From the NCBI GenBank assembly GCA_964633205.1, contig CAZWFN010000016.1:1-64000 (forward strand): 64,000 bases of DNA, written 5' to 3'. Shown piece after piece: positions 42,301 through 50,501 of this stretch. The position numbers and the translations under genes were made by a program. Source of the stretch: CAYVQE01 sp964633205 (GTDB taxonomy: Bacteria; Myxococcota; B64-G9). A model generated the notes under the pieces. It had not been told where the DNA came from and ran no database searches. It was given only the letters and a program-made list of their open reading frames with translations. The stretch's first letter is position 1. Every line of letters starts with the position of its first letter.

Positions 42301-45300
42301 TCACACCGGGTTGGTGGGCCCGTCGTCGTACTCGCCGTCGTCGGCCAGCCGCCCGTCCTCCGACACCGCCAGCAGGGCCCGCAGCCGATCGGTCAGCGCC
42401 AAAAAGATGCCGTGCAGCAGCTCGACCCGGTCCGAGACCAGGTCCATGAAGTCCAGCCGGTCGATGACCAGGGCCTGGCAGTCGGTGCAGCAGACGGCCG
42501 AGGCGGCGTGCGGCTTCTGGTCCAACAGGCTGACCCCGCCGAGGCTGGCCCGTTCGCACAACCGCAGCAGCTTTCGACTGCCCTTGACGATCTCGACCTC
42601 GCCCCCGGTGATGATGTAGAGCGCATCGCCCGGCTCGCCCTCGCGCAGCACGGTCTCGCCGGCGGCGAAGAGCACCGGACGCGCGATGGCGGCCAGAGCG
42701 GTCAGATCGTCGAGGTTGTTCTCGTGGAAGATGTCGACCGATTCCAGGAACAGCACCTTCTCCATCACGTCCATGGTCGAGACCCCTTCGAACATCACCG
42801 GAAAGCGGTCGGCGCAATCCGCGCCGTGCCGGCGGCGGGCGAAGATCGCCGTCGCCTTGAGCAGTAGATCCTTCGAGCGGCTCAGCTCCTCGAGCTCGCC
42901 GGCCACCCGGTCGGCGCCGATGGCGTCGTCAGGCCCCGGTCGCGTGGCCAGCAGGTCCCAGTGCCGCTCCAGCAGCGGCACCAGCCGTTCGCGGGTCTCG
43001 CGATCGAGCACGTTGTCGAGCAGCTCCAGGGCGTCGAGGAAGTCCTCGCGGTTGGAGGCGCGCAAGCGATGCAGGATGGACATCAGCGTGCGATGGGGAT
43101 GGATCAAACCCAGCACGCGGAAGGCCACCTCCACGTTCTGCTCCAGCCGGTCGCGCAAGGCCCGCAGCAGCAGCTCGTCGGCCGGCAGGTGGCGGGCGAT
43201 CTCGCGGTAGAGCGAGGCGTAGTAGCGGTAAGCGTCCAGCCGGCGATCGACCGCCTGCAGGGCCCATTTGCGATCGAAGTGCACCTCGGGTGAGGTGCGG
43301 ATGCCGCTCAGGGCCAGCGCGATGCGGTAGCGCAGGATGGCGTGGTCCTGGATGTTGGAGAACAGCAGCACCTCGCCGGCGCGCTGGGTGCCGATCATGC
43401 GGATCACCCGCGGCAGGCGCAGCCGCACCGTCAGCGGCCGGTCGCGGTCGTTGAGCCACTCCTCGAGCACGTCCAGCACCGCATCGCCGTATGCGGCCAG
43501 CGCGTCGCGGGCCTGGACCCGCACCTCGCGATCGCCGAGCAGCCCCAGCAGCCGCGGCACCAGCTCCGCGCGCTGGATCCGACCGGCGCTCATGGCCGCC
43601 AGCCGCCGCACGGATGGGTCGGGATCGGTCAGGTAGGTGTTCAGGTGCAGCGTGTAGCGGCTGTGGCCCAGTCGGCCGAGCAGCTTGGCGGTCTCGCGGC
43701 GCTGGCCGGGGGTGGCTTCGTGACCCTTGTCCAGCACTCCTTCCAGCACGCCGATGGCCGGGTTGTCCGCGCCGAAGCCGCGCAGCCGCAGCAGGTGCTC
43801 GATGGCCGCGGCCACCAGCCCGGGATCGTCGGAGCGCAGGTAGGGCGCCAGAGCGCCGCTGGCGCGATCCGGGTCCAGCGCCACCATGGCCCCGAGGGCG
43901 GCCACCCGACAGCGCCGGGTGCCGGCGTTGATGATGCCCAGCAGGTCGAACAAGAACTCCTTGTAGCCGCGTTTGGCGATGGCCTCGAGCACCGCGATGC
44001 GGATGCGCTCCGAGGGGTGTTCGAGCAGCCGGCGCAGGGGCTCTTGCAGCGGCACATTGGGGCTGTCGGCCAACAACTGCAGGGCGGTCAGCATCAGCTT
44101 CTCGTCGCCGCTGTCCAGCGCCCGCAGCAAGGCGCGGCGCGAGTTGGCGTCCTCGATCTGCAGCTCCACCCGCTCGCTGGCGCCCACCCGCAGCCGGTCG
44201 GTCAGCACGCTGACGTAGAGCGTGCGCAGCCGCAGCAGCATGGCCACCATGACCAGGATCAGCGCCAGGATGATCAGCTGCCAGGCGGGCGGATCGAGCA
44301 GCGGCGCCAGCAGCAGCAGCAGCCCGCCGCCGACCGCGTAGCCCAGCTTGCGCAACAGCCCGTCGATCGCCCCGCGGGCCGAGGCCCGCAGGCCGGTGGG
44401 CACCGGGTTGTACATCAACTGCAAGGCGGCCTGGTTGATCGACATCGAGCCCGAGTTCTCGATGATCTTCAGCGCGTAGATCACCAAAAAGACCGGGAAC
44501 ACCATCGACACCACCGCGGTGGCGGCCATGCCGGCCGGCACGATCAGCAGGTAGTAGAATATGCCGATGCGGCGCAGGATCTGGTTGGCCAGCAGGAACA
44601 GAAAGATCACCGAGATAATGCCCACCCAGGTGTTCAGATCGCCGAACAGCACGGCCAACTGGTCCTCGCCCAGCAGCTCGCGGGCCGAGGTGCGAAACAG
44701 GTAGTCGACGAAGGAGGTCAGCACCATGCCCAGCATCATCAGCAGCCCGAAGGTGCGTGGATAGGCCTGGGTGAACACGTAGCGCAGCCCGGCGCGCAGG
44801 CTGGTCGACCGGTGGGCCGGCAGCGCGTCGGCCCGGCCCTGGTGCTTGGTCAGCACCCAGGCGGCCCCCAGGCTGACGATCAGGGCGCCGGCGGCGCACA
44901 GCAGCAGGTTGTCGGCGTGCAGGTGAGGGCCGAAATGGTGGACGAACAGGCCGCCGAAGATCGAGCCCGACATGCCGCCGCCGGACAGGACCCCGAAGAC
45001 CCGCCTGCCTTCTTGGGGATCGAAGATGTCGCCGGCCACCGACCAGAACTGGATGTTCAGCGCGGTGGCTGCCACCTCGGCGAACAGGTAGACGAAGGGG
45101 CTGACCGCCAGCACCTCGAAGCGCAGCAGGGCCCAGCAGGCGGTGTAGACGCAGCCGGTGGCGGCCAGGCTGACCAGGCGCAGCCGGCGGCGGCGGGGGT
45201 CGGCCAGGATCTTGGAAGCGAACAGCACCACCACGGCCACCCCGATGGCCACCAGGATGTAGAGGTAGGGCAGGTGGCGCGGGTTGTGGCGGCTGAGGAA

Positions 45301-45429
45301 CAGGGCGTTGGAGGCCGACTTGACCATCACCACGTGGGCCACGAAGAAGAAGTAAAACAGGGTGGCCCACAGGGTGCGGCCCGCCTCGGCGGAGCGGACG
45401 CCCGCGATCTTGGCGATCCAGTTCGACAA
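42301..45429 (-). CDS. Npt-like transporter domain fused to HEAT repeats and cyclic-nucleotide-binding domain
   Basis: A 1042-residue membrane protein. Residues 1-420 contain about 12 helices with an MFS/nucleotide-transporter (Npt1/Npt2-like) look (LFYFFFVAHVVMVKSASNALFL; SVAGDIFDPQEGRRVFG). Residues 440-850 are HEAT-like helical repeats (DPSVRRLAAMSAGRI, DREVRVQARDALAAYG). Residues 900-1000 form a cNMP-binding barrel (GETVLREGEPGDALYIITGG). Start is TTG 45429 with GAGGGAAG upstream; a TTG at 45492 is an alternative. Whether the membrane part still transports nucleotides is unknown; the build suggests a membrane sensor. Confidence 0.78.
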   Translation of the reverse strand: MSNWIAKIAGVRSAEAGRTLWATLFYFFFVAHVVMVKSASNALFLSRHNPRHLPYLYILVAIGVAVVVLFASKILADPRRRRLRLVSLAATGCVYTACWALLRFEVLAVSPFVYLFAEVAATALNIQFWSVAGDIFDPQEGRRVFGVLSGGGMSGSIFGGLFVHHFGPHLHADNLLLCAAGALIVSLGAAWVLTKHQGRADALPAHRSTSLRAGLRYVFTQAYPRTFGLLMMLGMVLTSFVDYLFRTSARELLGEDQLAVLFGDLNTWVGIISVIFLFLLANQILRRIGIFYYLLIVPAGMAATAVVSMVFPVFLVIYALKIIENSGSMSINQAALQLMYNPVPTGLRASARGAIDGLLRKLGYAVGGGLLLLLAPLLDPPAWQLIILALILVMVAMLLRLRTLYVSVLTDRLRVGASERVELQIEDANSRRALLRALDSGDEKLMLTALQLLADSPNVPLQEPLRRLLEHPSERIRIAVLEAIAKRGYKEFLFDLLGIINAGTRRCRVAALGAMVALDPDRASGALAPYLRSDDPGLVAAAIEHLLRLRGFGADNPAIGVLEGVLDKGHEATPGQRRETAKLLGRLGHSRYTLHLNTYLTDPDPSVRRLAAMSAGRIQRAELVPRLLGLLGDREVRVQARDALAAYGDAVLDVLEEWLNDRDRPLTVRLRLPRVIRMIGTQRAGEVLLFSNIQDHAILRYRIALALSGIRTSPEVHFDRKWALQAVDRRLDAYRYYASLYREIARHLPADELLLRALRDRLEQNVEVAFRVLGLIHPHRTLMSILHRLRASNREDFLDALELLDNVLDRETRERLVPLLERHWDLLATRPGPDDAIGADRVAGELEELSRSKDLLLKATAIFARRRHGADCADRFPVMFEGVSTMDVMEKVLFLESVDIFHENNLDDLTALAAIARPVLFAAGETVLREGEPGDALYIITGGEVEIVKGSRKLLRLCERASLGGVSLLDQKPHAASAVCCTDCQALVIDRLDFMDLVSDRVELLHGIFLALTDRLRALLAVSEDGRLADDGEYDDGPTNPV

Positions 45430-45513
45430 GCGGCTGTCTTCCCTCGGAAAAATGCTCGGCCGATGATATGGCAGCCGGCCGCCCGAGATCAATCGCCGCG
45501 GCGCAGGATCGGC

Positions 45514-46449
45514 TTAATCTATTCGGCCTTCGCGCTCCGGTGTGCCCTCGTCGAGGAAGGCGCGGAAGCGGTCCTTGAGCCTTTGTTCGACCTGCTGTAC
45601 GCGCTGGCGGGTGATGCCGTAGGCGTCGCCGAGCTCCTGGAAGGTCTGCGGCTGCTCGGCCGCGATGCGGGCGTCCCAGATGGCCCGTTCGCGATCCTCC
45701 AGCGTCTCGCGGAAGTCCACCATGGCGTCGTGGATCTTGCGTTTCAGCTCGCGGTCGGCGACCTCTTCCTCGGGGCTGGCGCCGGCGGACTCGATCACGT
45801 CCAGCAGCGAGCGGCCGGTGACCGGGTGGGTGGCCTCGAGCGCGGCCTCGGGTCCGCTCATGCGCTTTTCCATTTCGCGCACGTCCTTTTCGGACACGTC
45901 GATGCGCTCGGCCAGCAGCCTGGAATCGGGCACGAAGCCCTCGCGCAGTAGATTCTCGCGCTCTTTGTTCAGGCGGAAGAACAGTTTGCGCTGGGCCTGG
46001 GTGGTGCCGATCTTGACCAGGCTGAAGTTCTCCAGGATGAACTTGAGGATGTAGGCCCGGATCCAATACTGGGCGTAGGTCGGCAGGCGGACGCCCTTGT
46101 ACGGGTCGAAGCGCTTGACCGCCTGCATCAGGCCGATGTTGCCCTCCTGGATCAGATCCAACAGGTTCTGGTAATACGAACGCAGCTCGAGGGAGATCTT
46201 GACCACCAGCCGCAGGTTGGCGGTCACCAGCTTGTAGGCGTACTGGGGATCCTGGGTCTGCTCGTAGCGCACCGCCAGGTCGTGCTCCTCCTCGGCCGTG
46301 AGCAGATCGATGCGGCCGATCTCGTTGAGGTAGCGCTGCAAGGGATCGAGCTTGACCAGCTTGCCGGCATCTTTTTTGACGATGCCCTTGGCCGCCGCCG
46401 CCTTCCCCCCGTCCTTTTCGGGCACCTTTTTTTCCTGGTCGTCCGCCAT
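45514..46449 (-). CDS. RNA polymerase sigma factor, sigma-32/RpoH-like
   Basis: A 311-residue group 2/3 sigma factor. An Ala/Lys-rich N-terminus replaces region 1; region 1.2-2 is LQRYLNEIGRIDLLTAEEEHDLA, LVTANLRLVVKI, DLIQEGNIGLMQAVKRFDP, GVRLPTYAQYWIRAYI; region 3 follows KIGTTQAQRKLFF; region 4 has TFQELGDAYGITRQRVQQVEQR. KIGTTQAQRKLFFRLNKER is shared with RpoH and the myxobacterial SigB/SigC developmental factors. Its own promoter is near-consensus sigma-70 type. The grpE and dnaJ promoter region at 55.4 kb could be a target; not proven. Confidence 0.9.
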   Translation of the reverse strand: MADDQEKKVPEKDGGKAAAAKGIVKKDAGKLVKLDPLQRYLNEIGRIDLLTAEEEHDLAVRYEQTQDPQYAYKLVTANLRLVVKISLELRSYYQNLLDLIQEGNIGLMQAVKRFDPYKGVRLPTYAQYWIRAYILKFILENFSLVKIGTTQAQRKLFFRLNKERENLLREGFVPDSRLLAERIDVSEKDVREMEKRMSGPEAALEATHPVTGRSLLDVIESAGASPEEEVADRELKRKIHDAMVDFRETLEDRERAIWDARIAAEQPQTFQELGDAYGITRQRVQQVEQRLKDRFRAFLDEGTPEREGRID

Positions 46450-46494
46450 GGTCCGATCTCGTCTCGGCCCGCCTTCGGGCCCGTGGTGCTGGTG

Positions 46495-46522
46495 ATTATA
46501 CAGCGGGTGGGCCGGGAATCAA
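46495..46522 (-). promoter_or_regulatory. Near-consensus promoter of the sigma factor gene
   Basis: Minus strand TTGATT (46522-46517), 16-nt spacer, TATAAT (46500-46495), 45 bases before the ATG at 46449. Perfect -10, one of the best promoters in the window. Back to back with the promoter at 46546. Confidence 0.7.
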
Positions 46523-46545
46523 CGATCGAGGCCACGGCGCGCCGA

Positions 46546-46574
46546 TTGACTTTCCGCGCCTGGCTGCATAGCAT
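46546..46574 (+). promoter_or_regulatory. Candidate promoter of the small lipoprotein gene
   Basis: TTGACT (46546-46551), 17-nt spacer, TAGCAT (46569-46574), 52 bases before the ATG at 46627. Confidence 0.6.
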
Positions 46575-46626
46575 TGAACCGGCAACGATACGGAAGATAC
46601 GGGAAGACCCGAACGGAGAGTGTTCT

Positions 46627-47178
46627 ATGCGCAGAATCTCGACGGCGATTCTGGCGGTGGTGGTCGCCCAGGCCGCAGCCTCTTGTGGAGAGACGACCTG
46701 CGACCCGTGCCCGGTCAACGAGGACAGCGGCGAGAGCCTGTGCCTCAAGTGGGAGGGCACCTACCACGGCGAAATGGTCGGGCGCGGGGGCAGCTGCGCC
46801 GATTCCGCCGGGGATCAGGAGCTGCTTGATGGTTCGATTCGGCTCGACGTGTACGGCATCGGGCCCGGACCCGAGGGCGAGTCCACCCTGGTCTCGGTCG
46901 ACATGACCGACGCCGAGGGCAACTGGACCACCTTCGACGGCTACATCTGCGACACCCAGGACGAGGAGCCCCCTTACAGCTACGCCTTCGACGTCTTGTA
47001 CGAGGAGTCGGACGAGCAGCAGATGTTCTCGGTCAGCAACGTTCTTTCCGGCCTGCTGATCGAGGACGAGGCCGGCAACCCCTACCAGCTGAACGCCACC
47101 TACTCGGTCTCGTTCACCGATAGCGAAAATCCCGAAAACAGCTGCAGCATGCGGGCCGACGTGACCACCGAACGCTGA
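46627..47178 (+). CDS. Small lipoprotein of unknown function
   Basis: A 183-residue exported protein (AAASC lipobox, Cys20) followed by a Cys-rich start (CGETTCDPCPVNED). The rest is acidic with beta-strand character (GTYHGEMVG, STLVSVDMTDAEGNW, YAFDVLYEESDEQQMFSV), like a small lipocalin or sandwich. GGAGAG precedes the ATG. No family recognised. Divergent from the sigma factor gene with back-to-back promoters. Confidence 0.7.
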   Translation: MRRISTAILAVVVAQAAASCGETTCDPCPVNEDSGESLCLKWEGTYHGEMVGRGGSCADSAGDQELLDGSIRLDVYGIGPGPEGESTLVSVDMTDAEGNWTTFDGYICDTQDEEPPYSYAFDVLYEESDEQQMFSVSNVLSGLLIEDEAGNPYQLNATYSVSFTDSENPENSCSMRADVTTER

Positions 47179-47245
47179 GCCGAGGCGCGATGCCCTCATG
47201 AAGCCCTGAACGGTTACCGCGCAGCGGTGAACGGATCACATCGCG

Positions 47246-48205
47246 TCAGGGGATGTAGAGCCGCCCCTCGCGGGCCGCCGAGGCGCTCCGCATCAGCTGG
47301 CGGGCCGCTCGCTCGATGCGCATCAGGGCGCGGTCGTTGCGGCTCGGCTCGTGGTGGAACAGCAACAGCCGCTGCGCACCGGCGGCTTCGGCCACCCGGA
47401 TGCCCTCGCGCCAGGTGGAGTGGCCCCAGCCCTGGCGGCCGTTGCGGTACTCCTCGGGCGTATAGCAGGCGTCGTAGATCAGGATGTCGGCCCCCCGGCA
47501 GTGGTGCACCAGGCGTTGATCGAGCTTGTTGCCGTGCTCTGTGTCCGAGGCGTAGACGATCGAGCGGCCGCGGTAGTCGACGCGGTAGGACAGGGCGCGG
47601 CCCGGATGGTTGAGCAGCTCGGTGCGCACGGTCGCCGGGCCCACCCGCAGCCGCTGCTTGGGGCCGACGTCCTTGAACTTGAACCGTGCGCGCATGGCAT
47701 CCAGCGGCACCGGAAAGTAGGGGCCGGCCATCTGGCCCGACAGGATGTCCTTGACGTTGCGGCCCTGGTGCGGCTGGCCGTGGATGACGAAGTGGTTGCT
47801 GGGGGCGAAGGCCGGGTAGAAGAACGGAAAGCCGTGGATGTGGTCCCAGTGGTAATGGGTGAAGTAAATGTGGGCCCGCACCTTGGCGGCCTCGCGCTGC
47901 AGCTTGGCTCCCAAGGGGCGGATGCCCGAGCCGGCGTCGAAGATCAGGATCCGGTCCTCGACCCGAACCTCGAGACAGGGCGTGTTGCCGCCGTACTTGT
48001 TGGTCGCGGGCCGGGGTGCGGGCAATGATCCCCGGGTGCCCCAAAATCGCAGCGTAAAGGAACGATCCTGGTTTGCGGCCACGAGCGGCCCCCGCGTTTG
48101 ACGCCGGCCCGGCTTGGCGCCGGTTCGGGCAATTCCATACCGGAACGCCCGACCGGCGGATCGGGCTGGCCCGGTGTCGGTGCCTCGATCCGATCGGTCG
48201 CTCAT
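47246..48205 (-). CDS. Metallo-beta-lactamase-fold hydrolase
   Basis: A 319-residue protein. The first 50 residues are basic and low-complexity; then LRFWGTRGSLPAP opens a metallo-beta-lactamase fold with ligands in HYHWDHIHG, Asp in YASDTEHG and His in FHHEPSRND. The FWGTRGS/HWDH pattern is that of cAMP-phosphodiesterase/RNase Z-like members often encoded next to signalling domains. Two metal ions are expected. The start could be downstream of 48205 since the first 45 residues look poorly conserved. Substrate unknown; cyclic nucleotide or phosphodiester likely. Confidence 0.8.
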   Translation of the reverse strand: MSDRSDRGTDTGPARSAGRAFRYGIARTGAKPGRRQTRGPLVAANQDRSFTLRFWGTRGSLPAPRPATNKYGGNTPCLEVRVEDRILIFDAGSGIRPLGAKLQREAAKVRAHIYFTHYHWDHIHGFPFFYPAFAPSNHFVIHGQPHQGRNVKDILSGQMAGPYFPVPLDAMRARFKFKDVGPKQRLRVGPATVRTELLNHPGRALSYRVDYRGRSIVYASDTEHGNKLDQRLVHHCRGADILIYDACYTPEEYRNGRQGWGHSTWREGIRVAEAAGAQRLLLFHHEPSRNDRALMRIERAARQLMRSASAAREGRLYIP

Positions 48206-48242
48206 GCGTCGCGCTTCGGGCGGCGCTGTGCCGATCGCATCT

Positions 48243-48272
48243 AATGTGCCCGATGGACGGGTACCAAGTCAA
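48243..48272 (-). promoter_or_regulatory. Candidate promoter of the metallo-hydrolase gene
   Basis: Minus strand TTGACT (48272-48267), 18-nt spacer, CACATT (48248-48243). Back to back with the plus-strand promoter at 48303. Confidence 0.35.
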
Positions 48273-48302
48273 CTTCGAGGCCTGCGCACTGGTGGGCCGC
48301 TG

Positions 48303-48332
48303 TTGACTTTGCGGGAGCGGCACTGCTATCTT
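48303..48332 (+). promoter_or_regulatory. Promoter of the LiaF-like/SPFH operon
   Basis: TTGACT (48303-48308), 18-nt spacer, TATCTT (48327-48332) with TGC before the -10 (extended -10), 73 bases before the first ATG (48406). Confidence 0.6.
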
Positions 48333-48405
48333 GCCCTTGCTTCAAGCCGCCCCAAGATCCGCCCCCGGCGCCGGAGTCCGGACGGGCATCCGAAGGGAGG
48401 GAGGC

Positions 48406-48750
48406 ATGCCCAACAAGAGTGGCAATACCGCCGCCATGGTGATCAGCGGGGTGTTGATCCTGTTGGCCGTGGCCACGGTGGCCCTGCTGTCCAACTTCGC
48501 CGACGTGAGCTTCGGCTCCACCTGGCCGGTGCTGCTGATGGCCGTCAGCCTGGGCCTGCTGGCGTTTCGTTTCTGGGAGCTGGGCTTCGGCCTGTTCGGC
48601 TTCTTCTGCATCTGGCTGCTTTCGAATCTCGGGGTCATCCCGGCGTTTTCAAAGAGTTGGCCGTTCGCCCTGATCTGGATCGCGCTACTGGTGGTCATCG
48701 GTTTCCTGCGCGCGCGTTCCCAGAAGGGCCAGGCGGCCCGAGGAGGCTGA
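48406..48750 (+). CDS. Small membrane protein, LiaF transmembrane-like
   Basis: A 114-residue protein with four hydrophobic helices (MVISGVLILLAVATVALL; WPVLLMAVSLGLLAF; GLFGFFCIWLLSNLGV; WPFALIWIALLVVIGFL), the pattern of the LiaF/DUF5668 membrane domain. Strong ribosome site GGGAGGGAGG. One base separates its stop from the next ATG. LiaF-like domains usually go with cell-envelope stress systems. Confidence 0.7.
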   Translation: MPNKSGNTAAMVISGVLILLAVATVALLSNFADVSFGSTWPVLLMAVSLGLLAFRFWELGFGLFGFFCIWLLSNLGVIPAFSKSWPFALIWIALLVVIGFLRARSQKGQAARGG

Positions 48751-48751
48751 C

Positions 48752-49243
48752 ATGGGTTTCTGGGAGAAGGTCCTCCCCGGCTACAAGGGCTACAAGGGGC
48801 GCGAGGAAGGCCGCAACACCGACAAGCTGCTGCGCGAGCATCTGGCATCCAAGCTCAGGGAGGCGCGCGCCCATTTCGACGACTACAAGGTCGATCTGAC
48901 CCGCCGCGGCAACCTGGGCCTGATGAACCCGGCCGAGAAGGTCACCCAGACTCTGGGCCGGCTGATCGATCGCTTGCGCTACGCCAACTACGGCTTCAGC
49001 GGGCGCTGGATGGGGCAGAAGATCGATGTCGAGGAGCTGAACCAGGTCTACGAGTTCGACAAGCAGCTGGCCACCCGGGTCGAGGAGATCGACAAGAGCA
49101 TCCGGGCGCTGGACATGATCGAGGACGACGGCGAGACCACCTCGGCGCTCAAGAGCCTGGCGCACCTGATCCGCGAGGTGGACGAGGCGCTGAACGAGCG
49201 CGAGCAGATCCTGCGGACCTTTGGCGGCGAAGCCGTCGAGTGA
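48752..49243 (+). CDS. Coiled-coil cytoplasmic protein of an envelope-stress-like operon
   Basis: A 163-residue, highly charged helical protein without a signal or membrane segment. A Gly/Tyr/Lys-rich start (WEKVLPGYKGYKGREEGRNTD) leads into predicted coiled coils (LLREHLASKLREARAHFDDY; VEEIDKSIRALDMIEDDGE; REVDEALNEREQIL). Not recognised as a named family, though size and character recall accessory proteins of PspA-type operons. Sandwiched between the LiaF-like gene and the SPFH gene, 40 bases before the latter. Confidence 0.72.
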   Translation: MGFWEKVLPGYKGYKGREEGRNTDKLLREHLASKLREARAHFDDYKVDLTRRGNLGLMNPAEKVTQTLGRLIDRLRYANYGFSGRWMGQKIDVEELNQVYEFDKQLATRVEEIDKSIRALDMIEDDGETTSALKSLAHLIREVDEALNEREQILRTFGGEAVE

Positions 49244-49283
49244 CCGCGGCGGCGGATCCAACGGCTGATCGGGAGGCAAACCC

Positions 49284-50486
49284 ATGGCAATCGAAGTCGT
49301 ACAGAGCCTGGACGATACCGGCGAACTGATCGTCAGCCGATTTCCGGCCGACGGCGATGCGGACCTGAAGCTCGGTTCGCAGGTGATCGTGCGCGAGAGC
49401 CAGGCGGCGGTGTTCTTCCGCGGCGGCAAGGCGCTCGATACCTTCGGGCCCGGCCGGCACGTGCTGACCACGGCCAACCTGCCGCTGCTGGACAAGGTGA
49501 TAAACCTGCCGTTCGGCGGCGACACGCCGTTCAAGGCCGAGGTCTACTTCGTCAATCTCAAGGTGTTCACCAACATCAAGTGGGGCACCCGCGAGCCGAT
49601 CCTGTACCGCGACACCGACCTGGCCATGGTGCGGTTGCGGTCATTCGGCATCCTGTCGTACCGGGTCGAGGAGCCGCAGCTGTTCATCAACAAGCTGGTC
49701 GGCACCCAGGGCACCTACTCGTCGTCCGAGATCGACGACTTCCTCAAGGGCGTGGTCATCGCTCGGCTGGCCGACTTTTTGGGCGAGAACCTCAAGAGCA
49801 TCTTCGATCTGGCCCAGTACTACGACGAGATCGGTGGCGGCACCAAGGCCCGCGTCAAGGACGATTTCGCCAAGTACGGCATGGCGCTCGAGGATTTCCT
49901 GATCAACTCGATCAGCCCGCCCGAGGAGGTCCAGAAGAAGATCGACGAGCGTTCGGGCATGGCCGCCATGGGCAACCTGGACCAGTACATGAAGTACAAG
50001 GCGGCCCAGGCCATGCAGGATGCCGCCAACCAAGAGGGCGGCGGCGGCATGGCCGGCGCCGGCATGGGCGCCGGGGTGGGCTTAGGCATGGGCATGATGA
50101 TGCCCGGCATGATGGCCAACGCCATGCAGGGGGCCAACCTGCAGGGCCAGCCGGGCCAGCCTGGCCCGGGCGCCGCCGGACCGGCGACGGCTGCGGCCGG
50201 CGGGGCCGCCGCCGGCGCTGCGGCCGGCGGGGCGGCCGGTCAGATGGTGGCCTGCCCGAGCTGCAACCAGCCCAACCCGGCCGGATCCAAGTTCTGCTCC
50301 AACTGCGGCACCCAGATCCCGCAGCCCGGTGCCTGCCCCGAGTGCGGCGCGGCCAACCCGCCGGGCGCCAAGTTCTGCTCCAGCTGCGGCAACAAGATGG
50401 GCGGCGCTCCCCATTGCCCCGAATGCGGCAACGAGCTGCAGCCCGGGACCAAGTTCTGCGCCAACTGCGGCCACAAGATGGGCTGA
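49284..50486 (+). CDS. SPFH-domain protein with C-terminal zinc ribbons (YdjI-like)
   Basis: A 400-residue protein. Residues 20-235 are a SPFH/band 7-like domain of the YdjI (virion core-like) type (GSQVIVRESQAAVFFRGGKAL, FGPGRHVLTTANLPLL, EVYFVNLKVFTNIKWGT). A Gly/Met/Ala-rich linker (about 250-320) with clustered Met follows, and then three double-Cys zinc-ribbon modules (CPSCNQPNPAGSKFCSNCG; CPECGAANPPGAKFCSSCG; CPECGNELQPGTKFCANCG). No transmembrane helix. In Bacillus, YdjI works with PspA at the membrane; the LiaF-like partner supports an envelope-stress role here. Confidence 0.87.
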   Translation: MAIEVVQSLDDTGELIVSRFPADGDADLKLGSQVIVRESQAAVFFRGGKALDTFGPGRHVLTTANLPLLDKVINLPFGGDTPFKAEVYFVNLKVFTNIKWGTREPILYRDTDLAMVRLRSFGILSYRVEEPQLFINKLVGTQGTYSSSEIDDFLKGVVIARLADFLGENLKSIFDLAQYYDEIGGGTKARVKDDFAKYGMALEDFLINSISPPEEVQKKIDERSGMAAMGNLDQYMKYKAAQAMQDAANQEGGGGMAGAGMGAGVGLGMGMMMPGMMANAMQGANLQGQPGQPGPGAAGPATAAAGGAAAGAAAGGAAGQMVACPSCNQPNPAGSKFCSNCGTQIPQPGACPECGAANPPGAKFCSSCGNKMGGAPHCPECGNELQPGTKFCANCGHKMG

Positions 50487-50501
50487 TCGGGGGGCTGCTG
50501 C

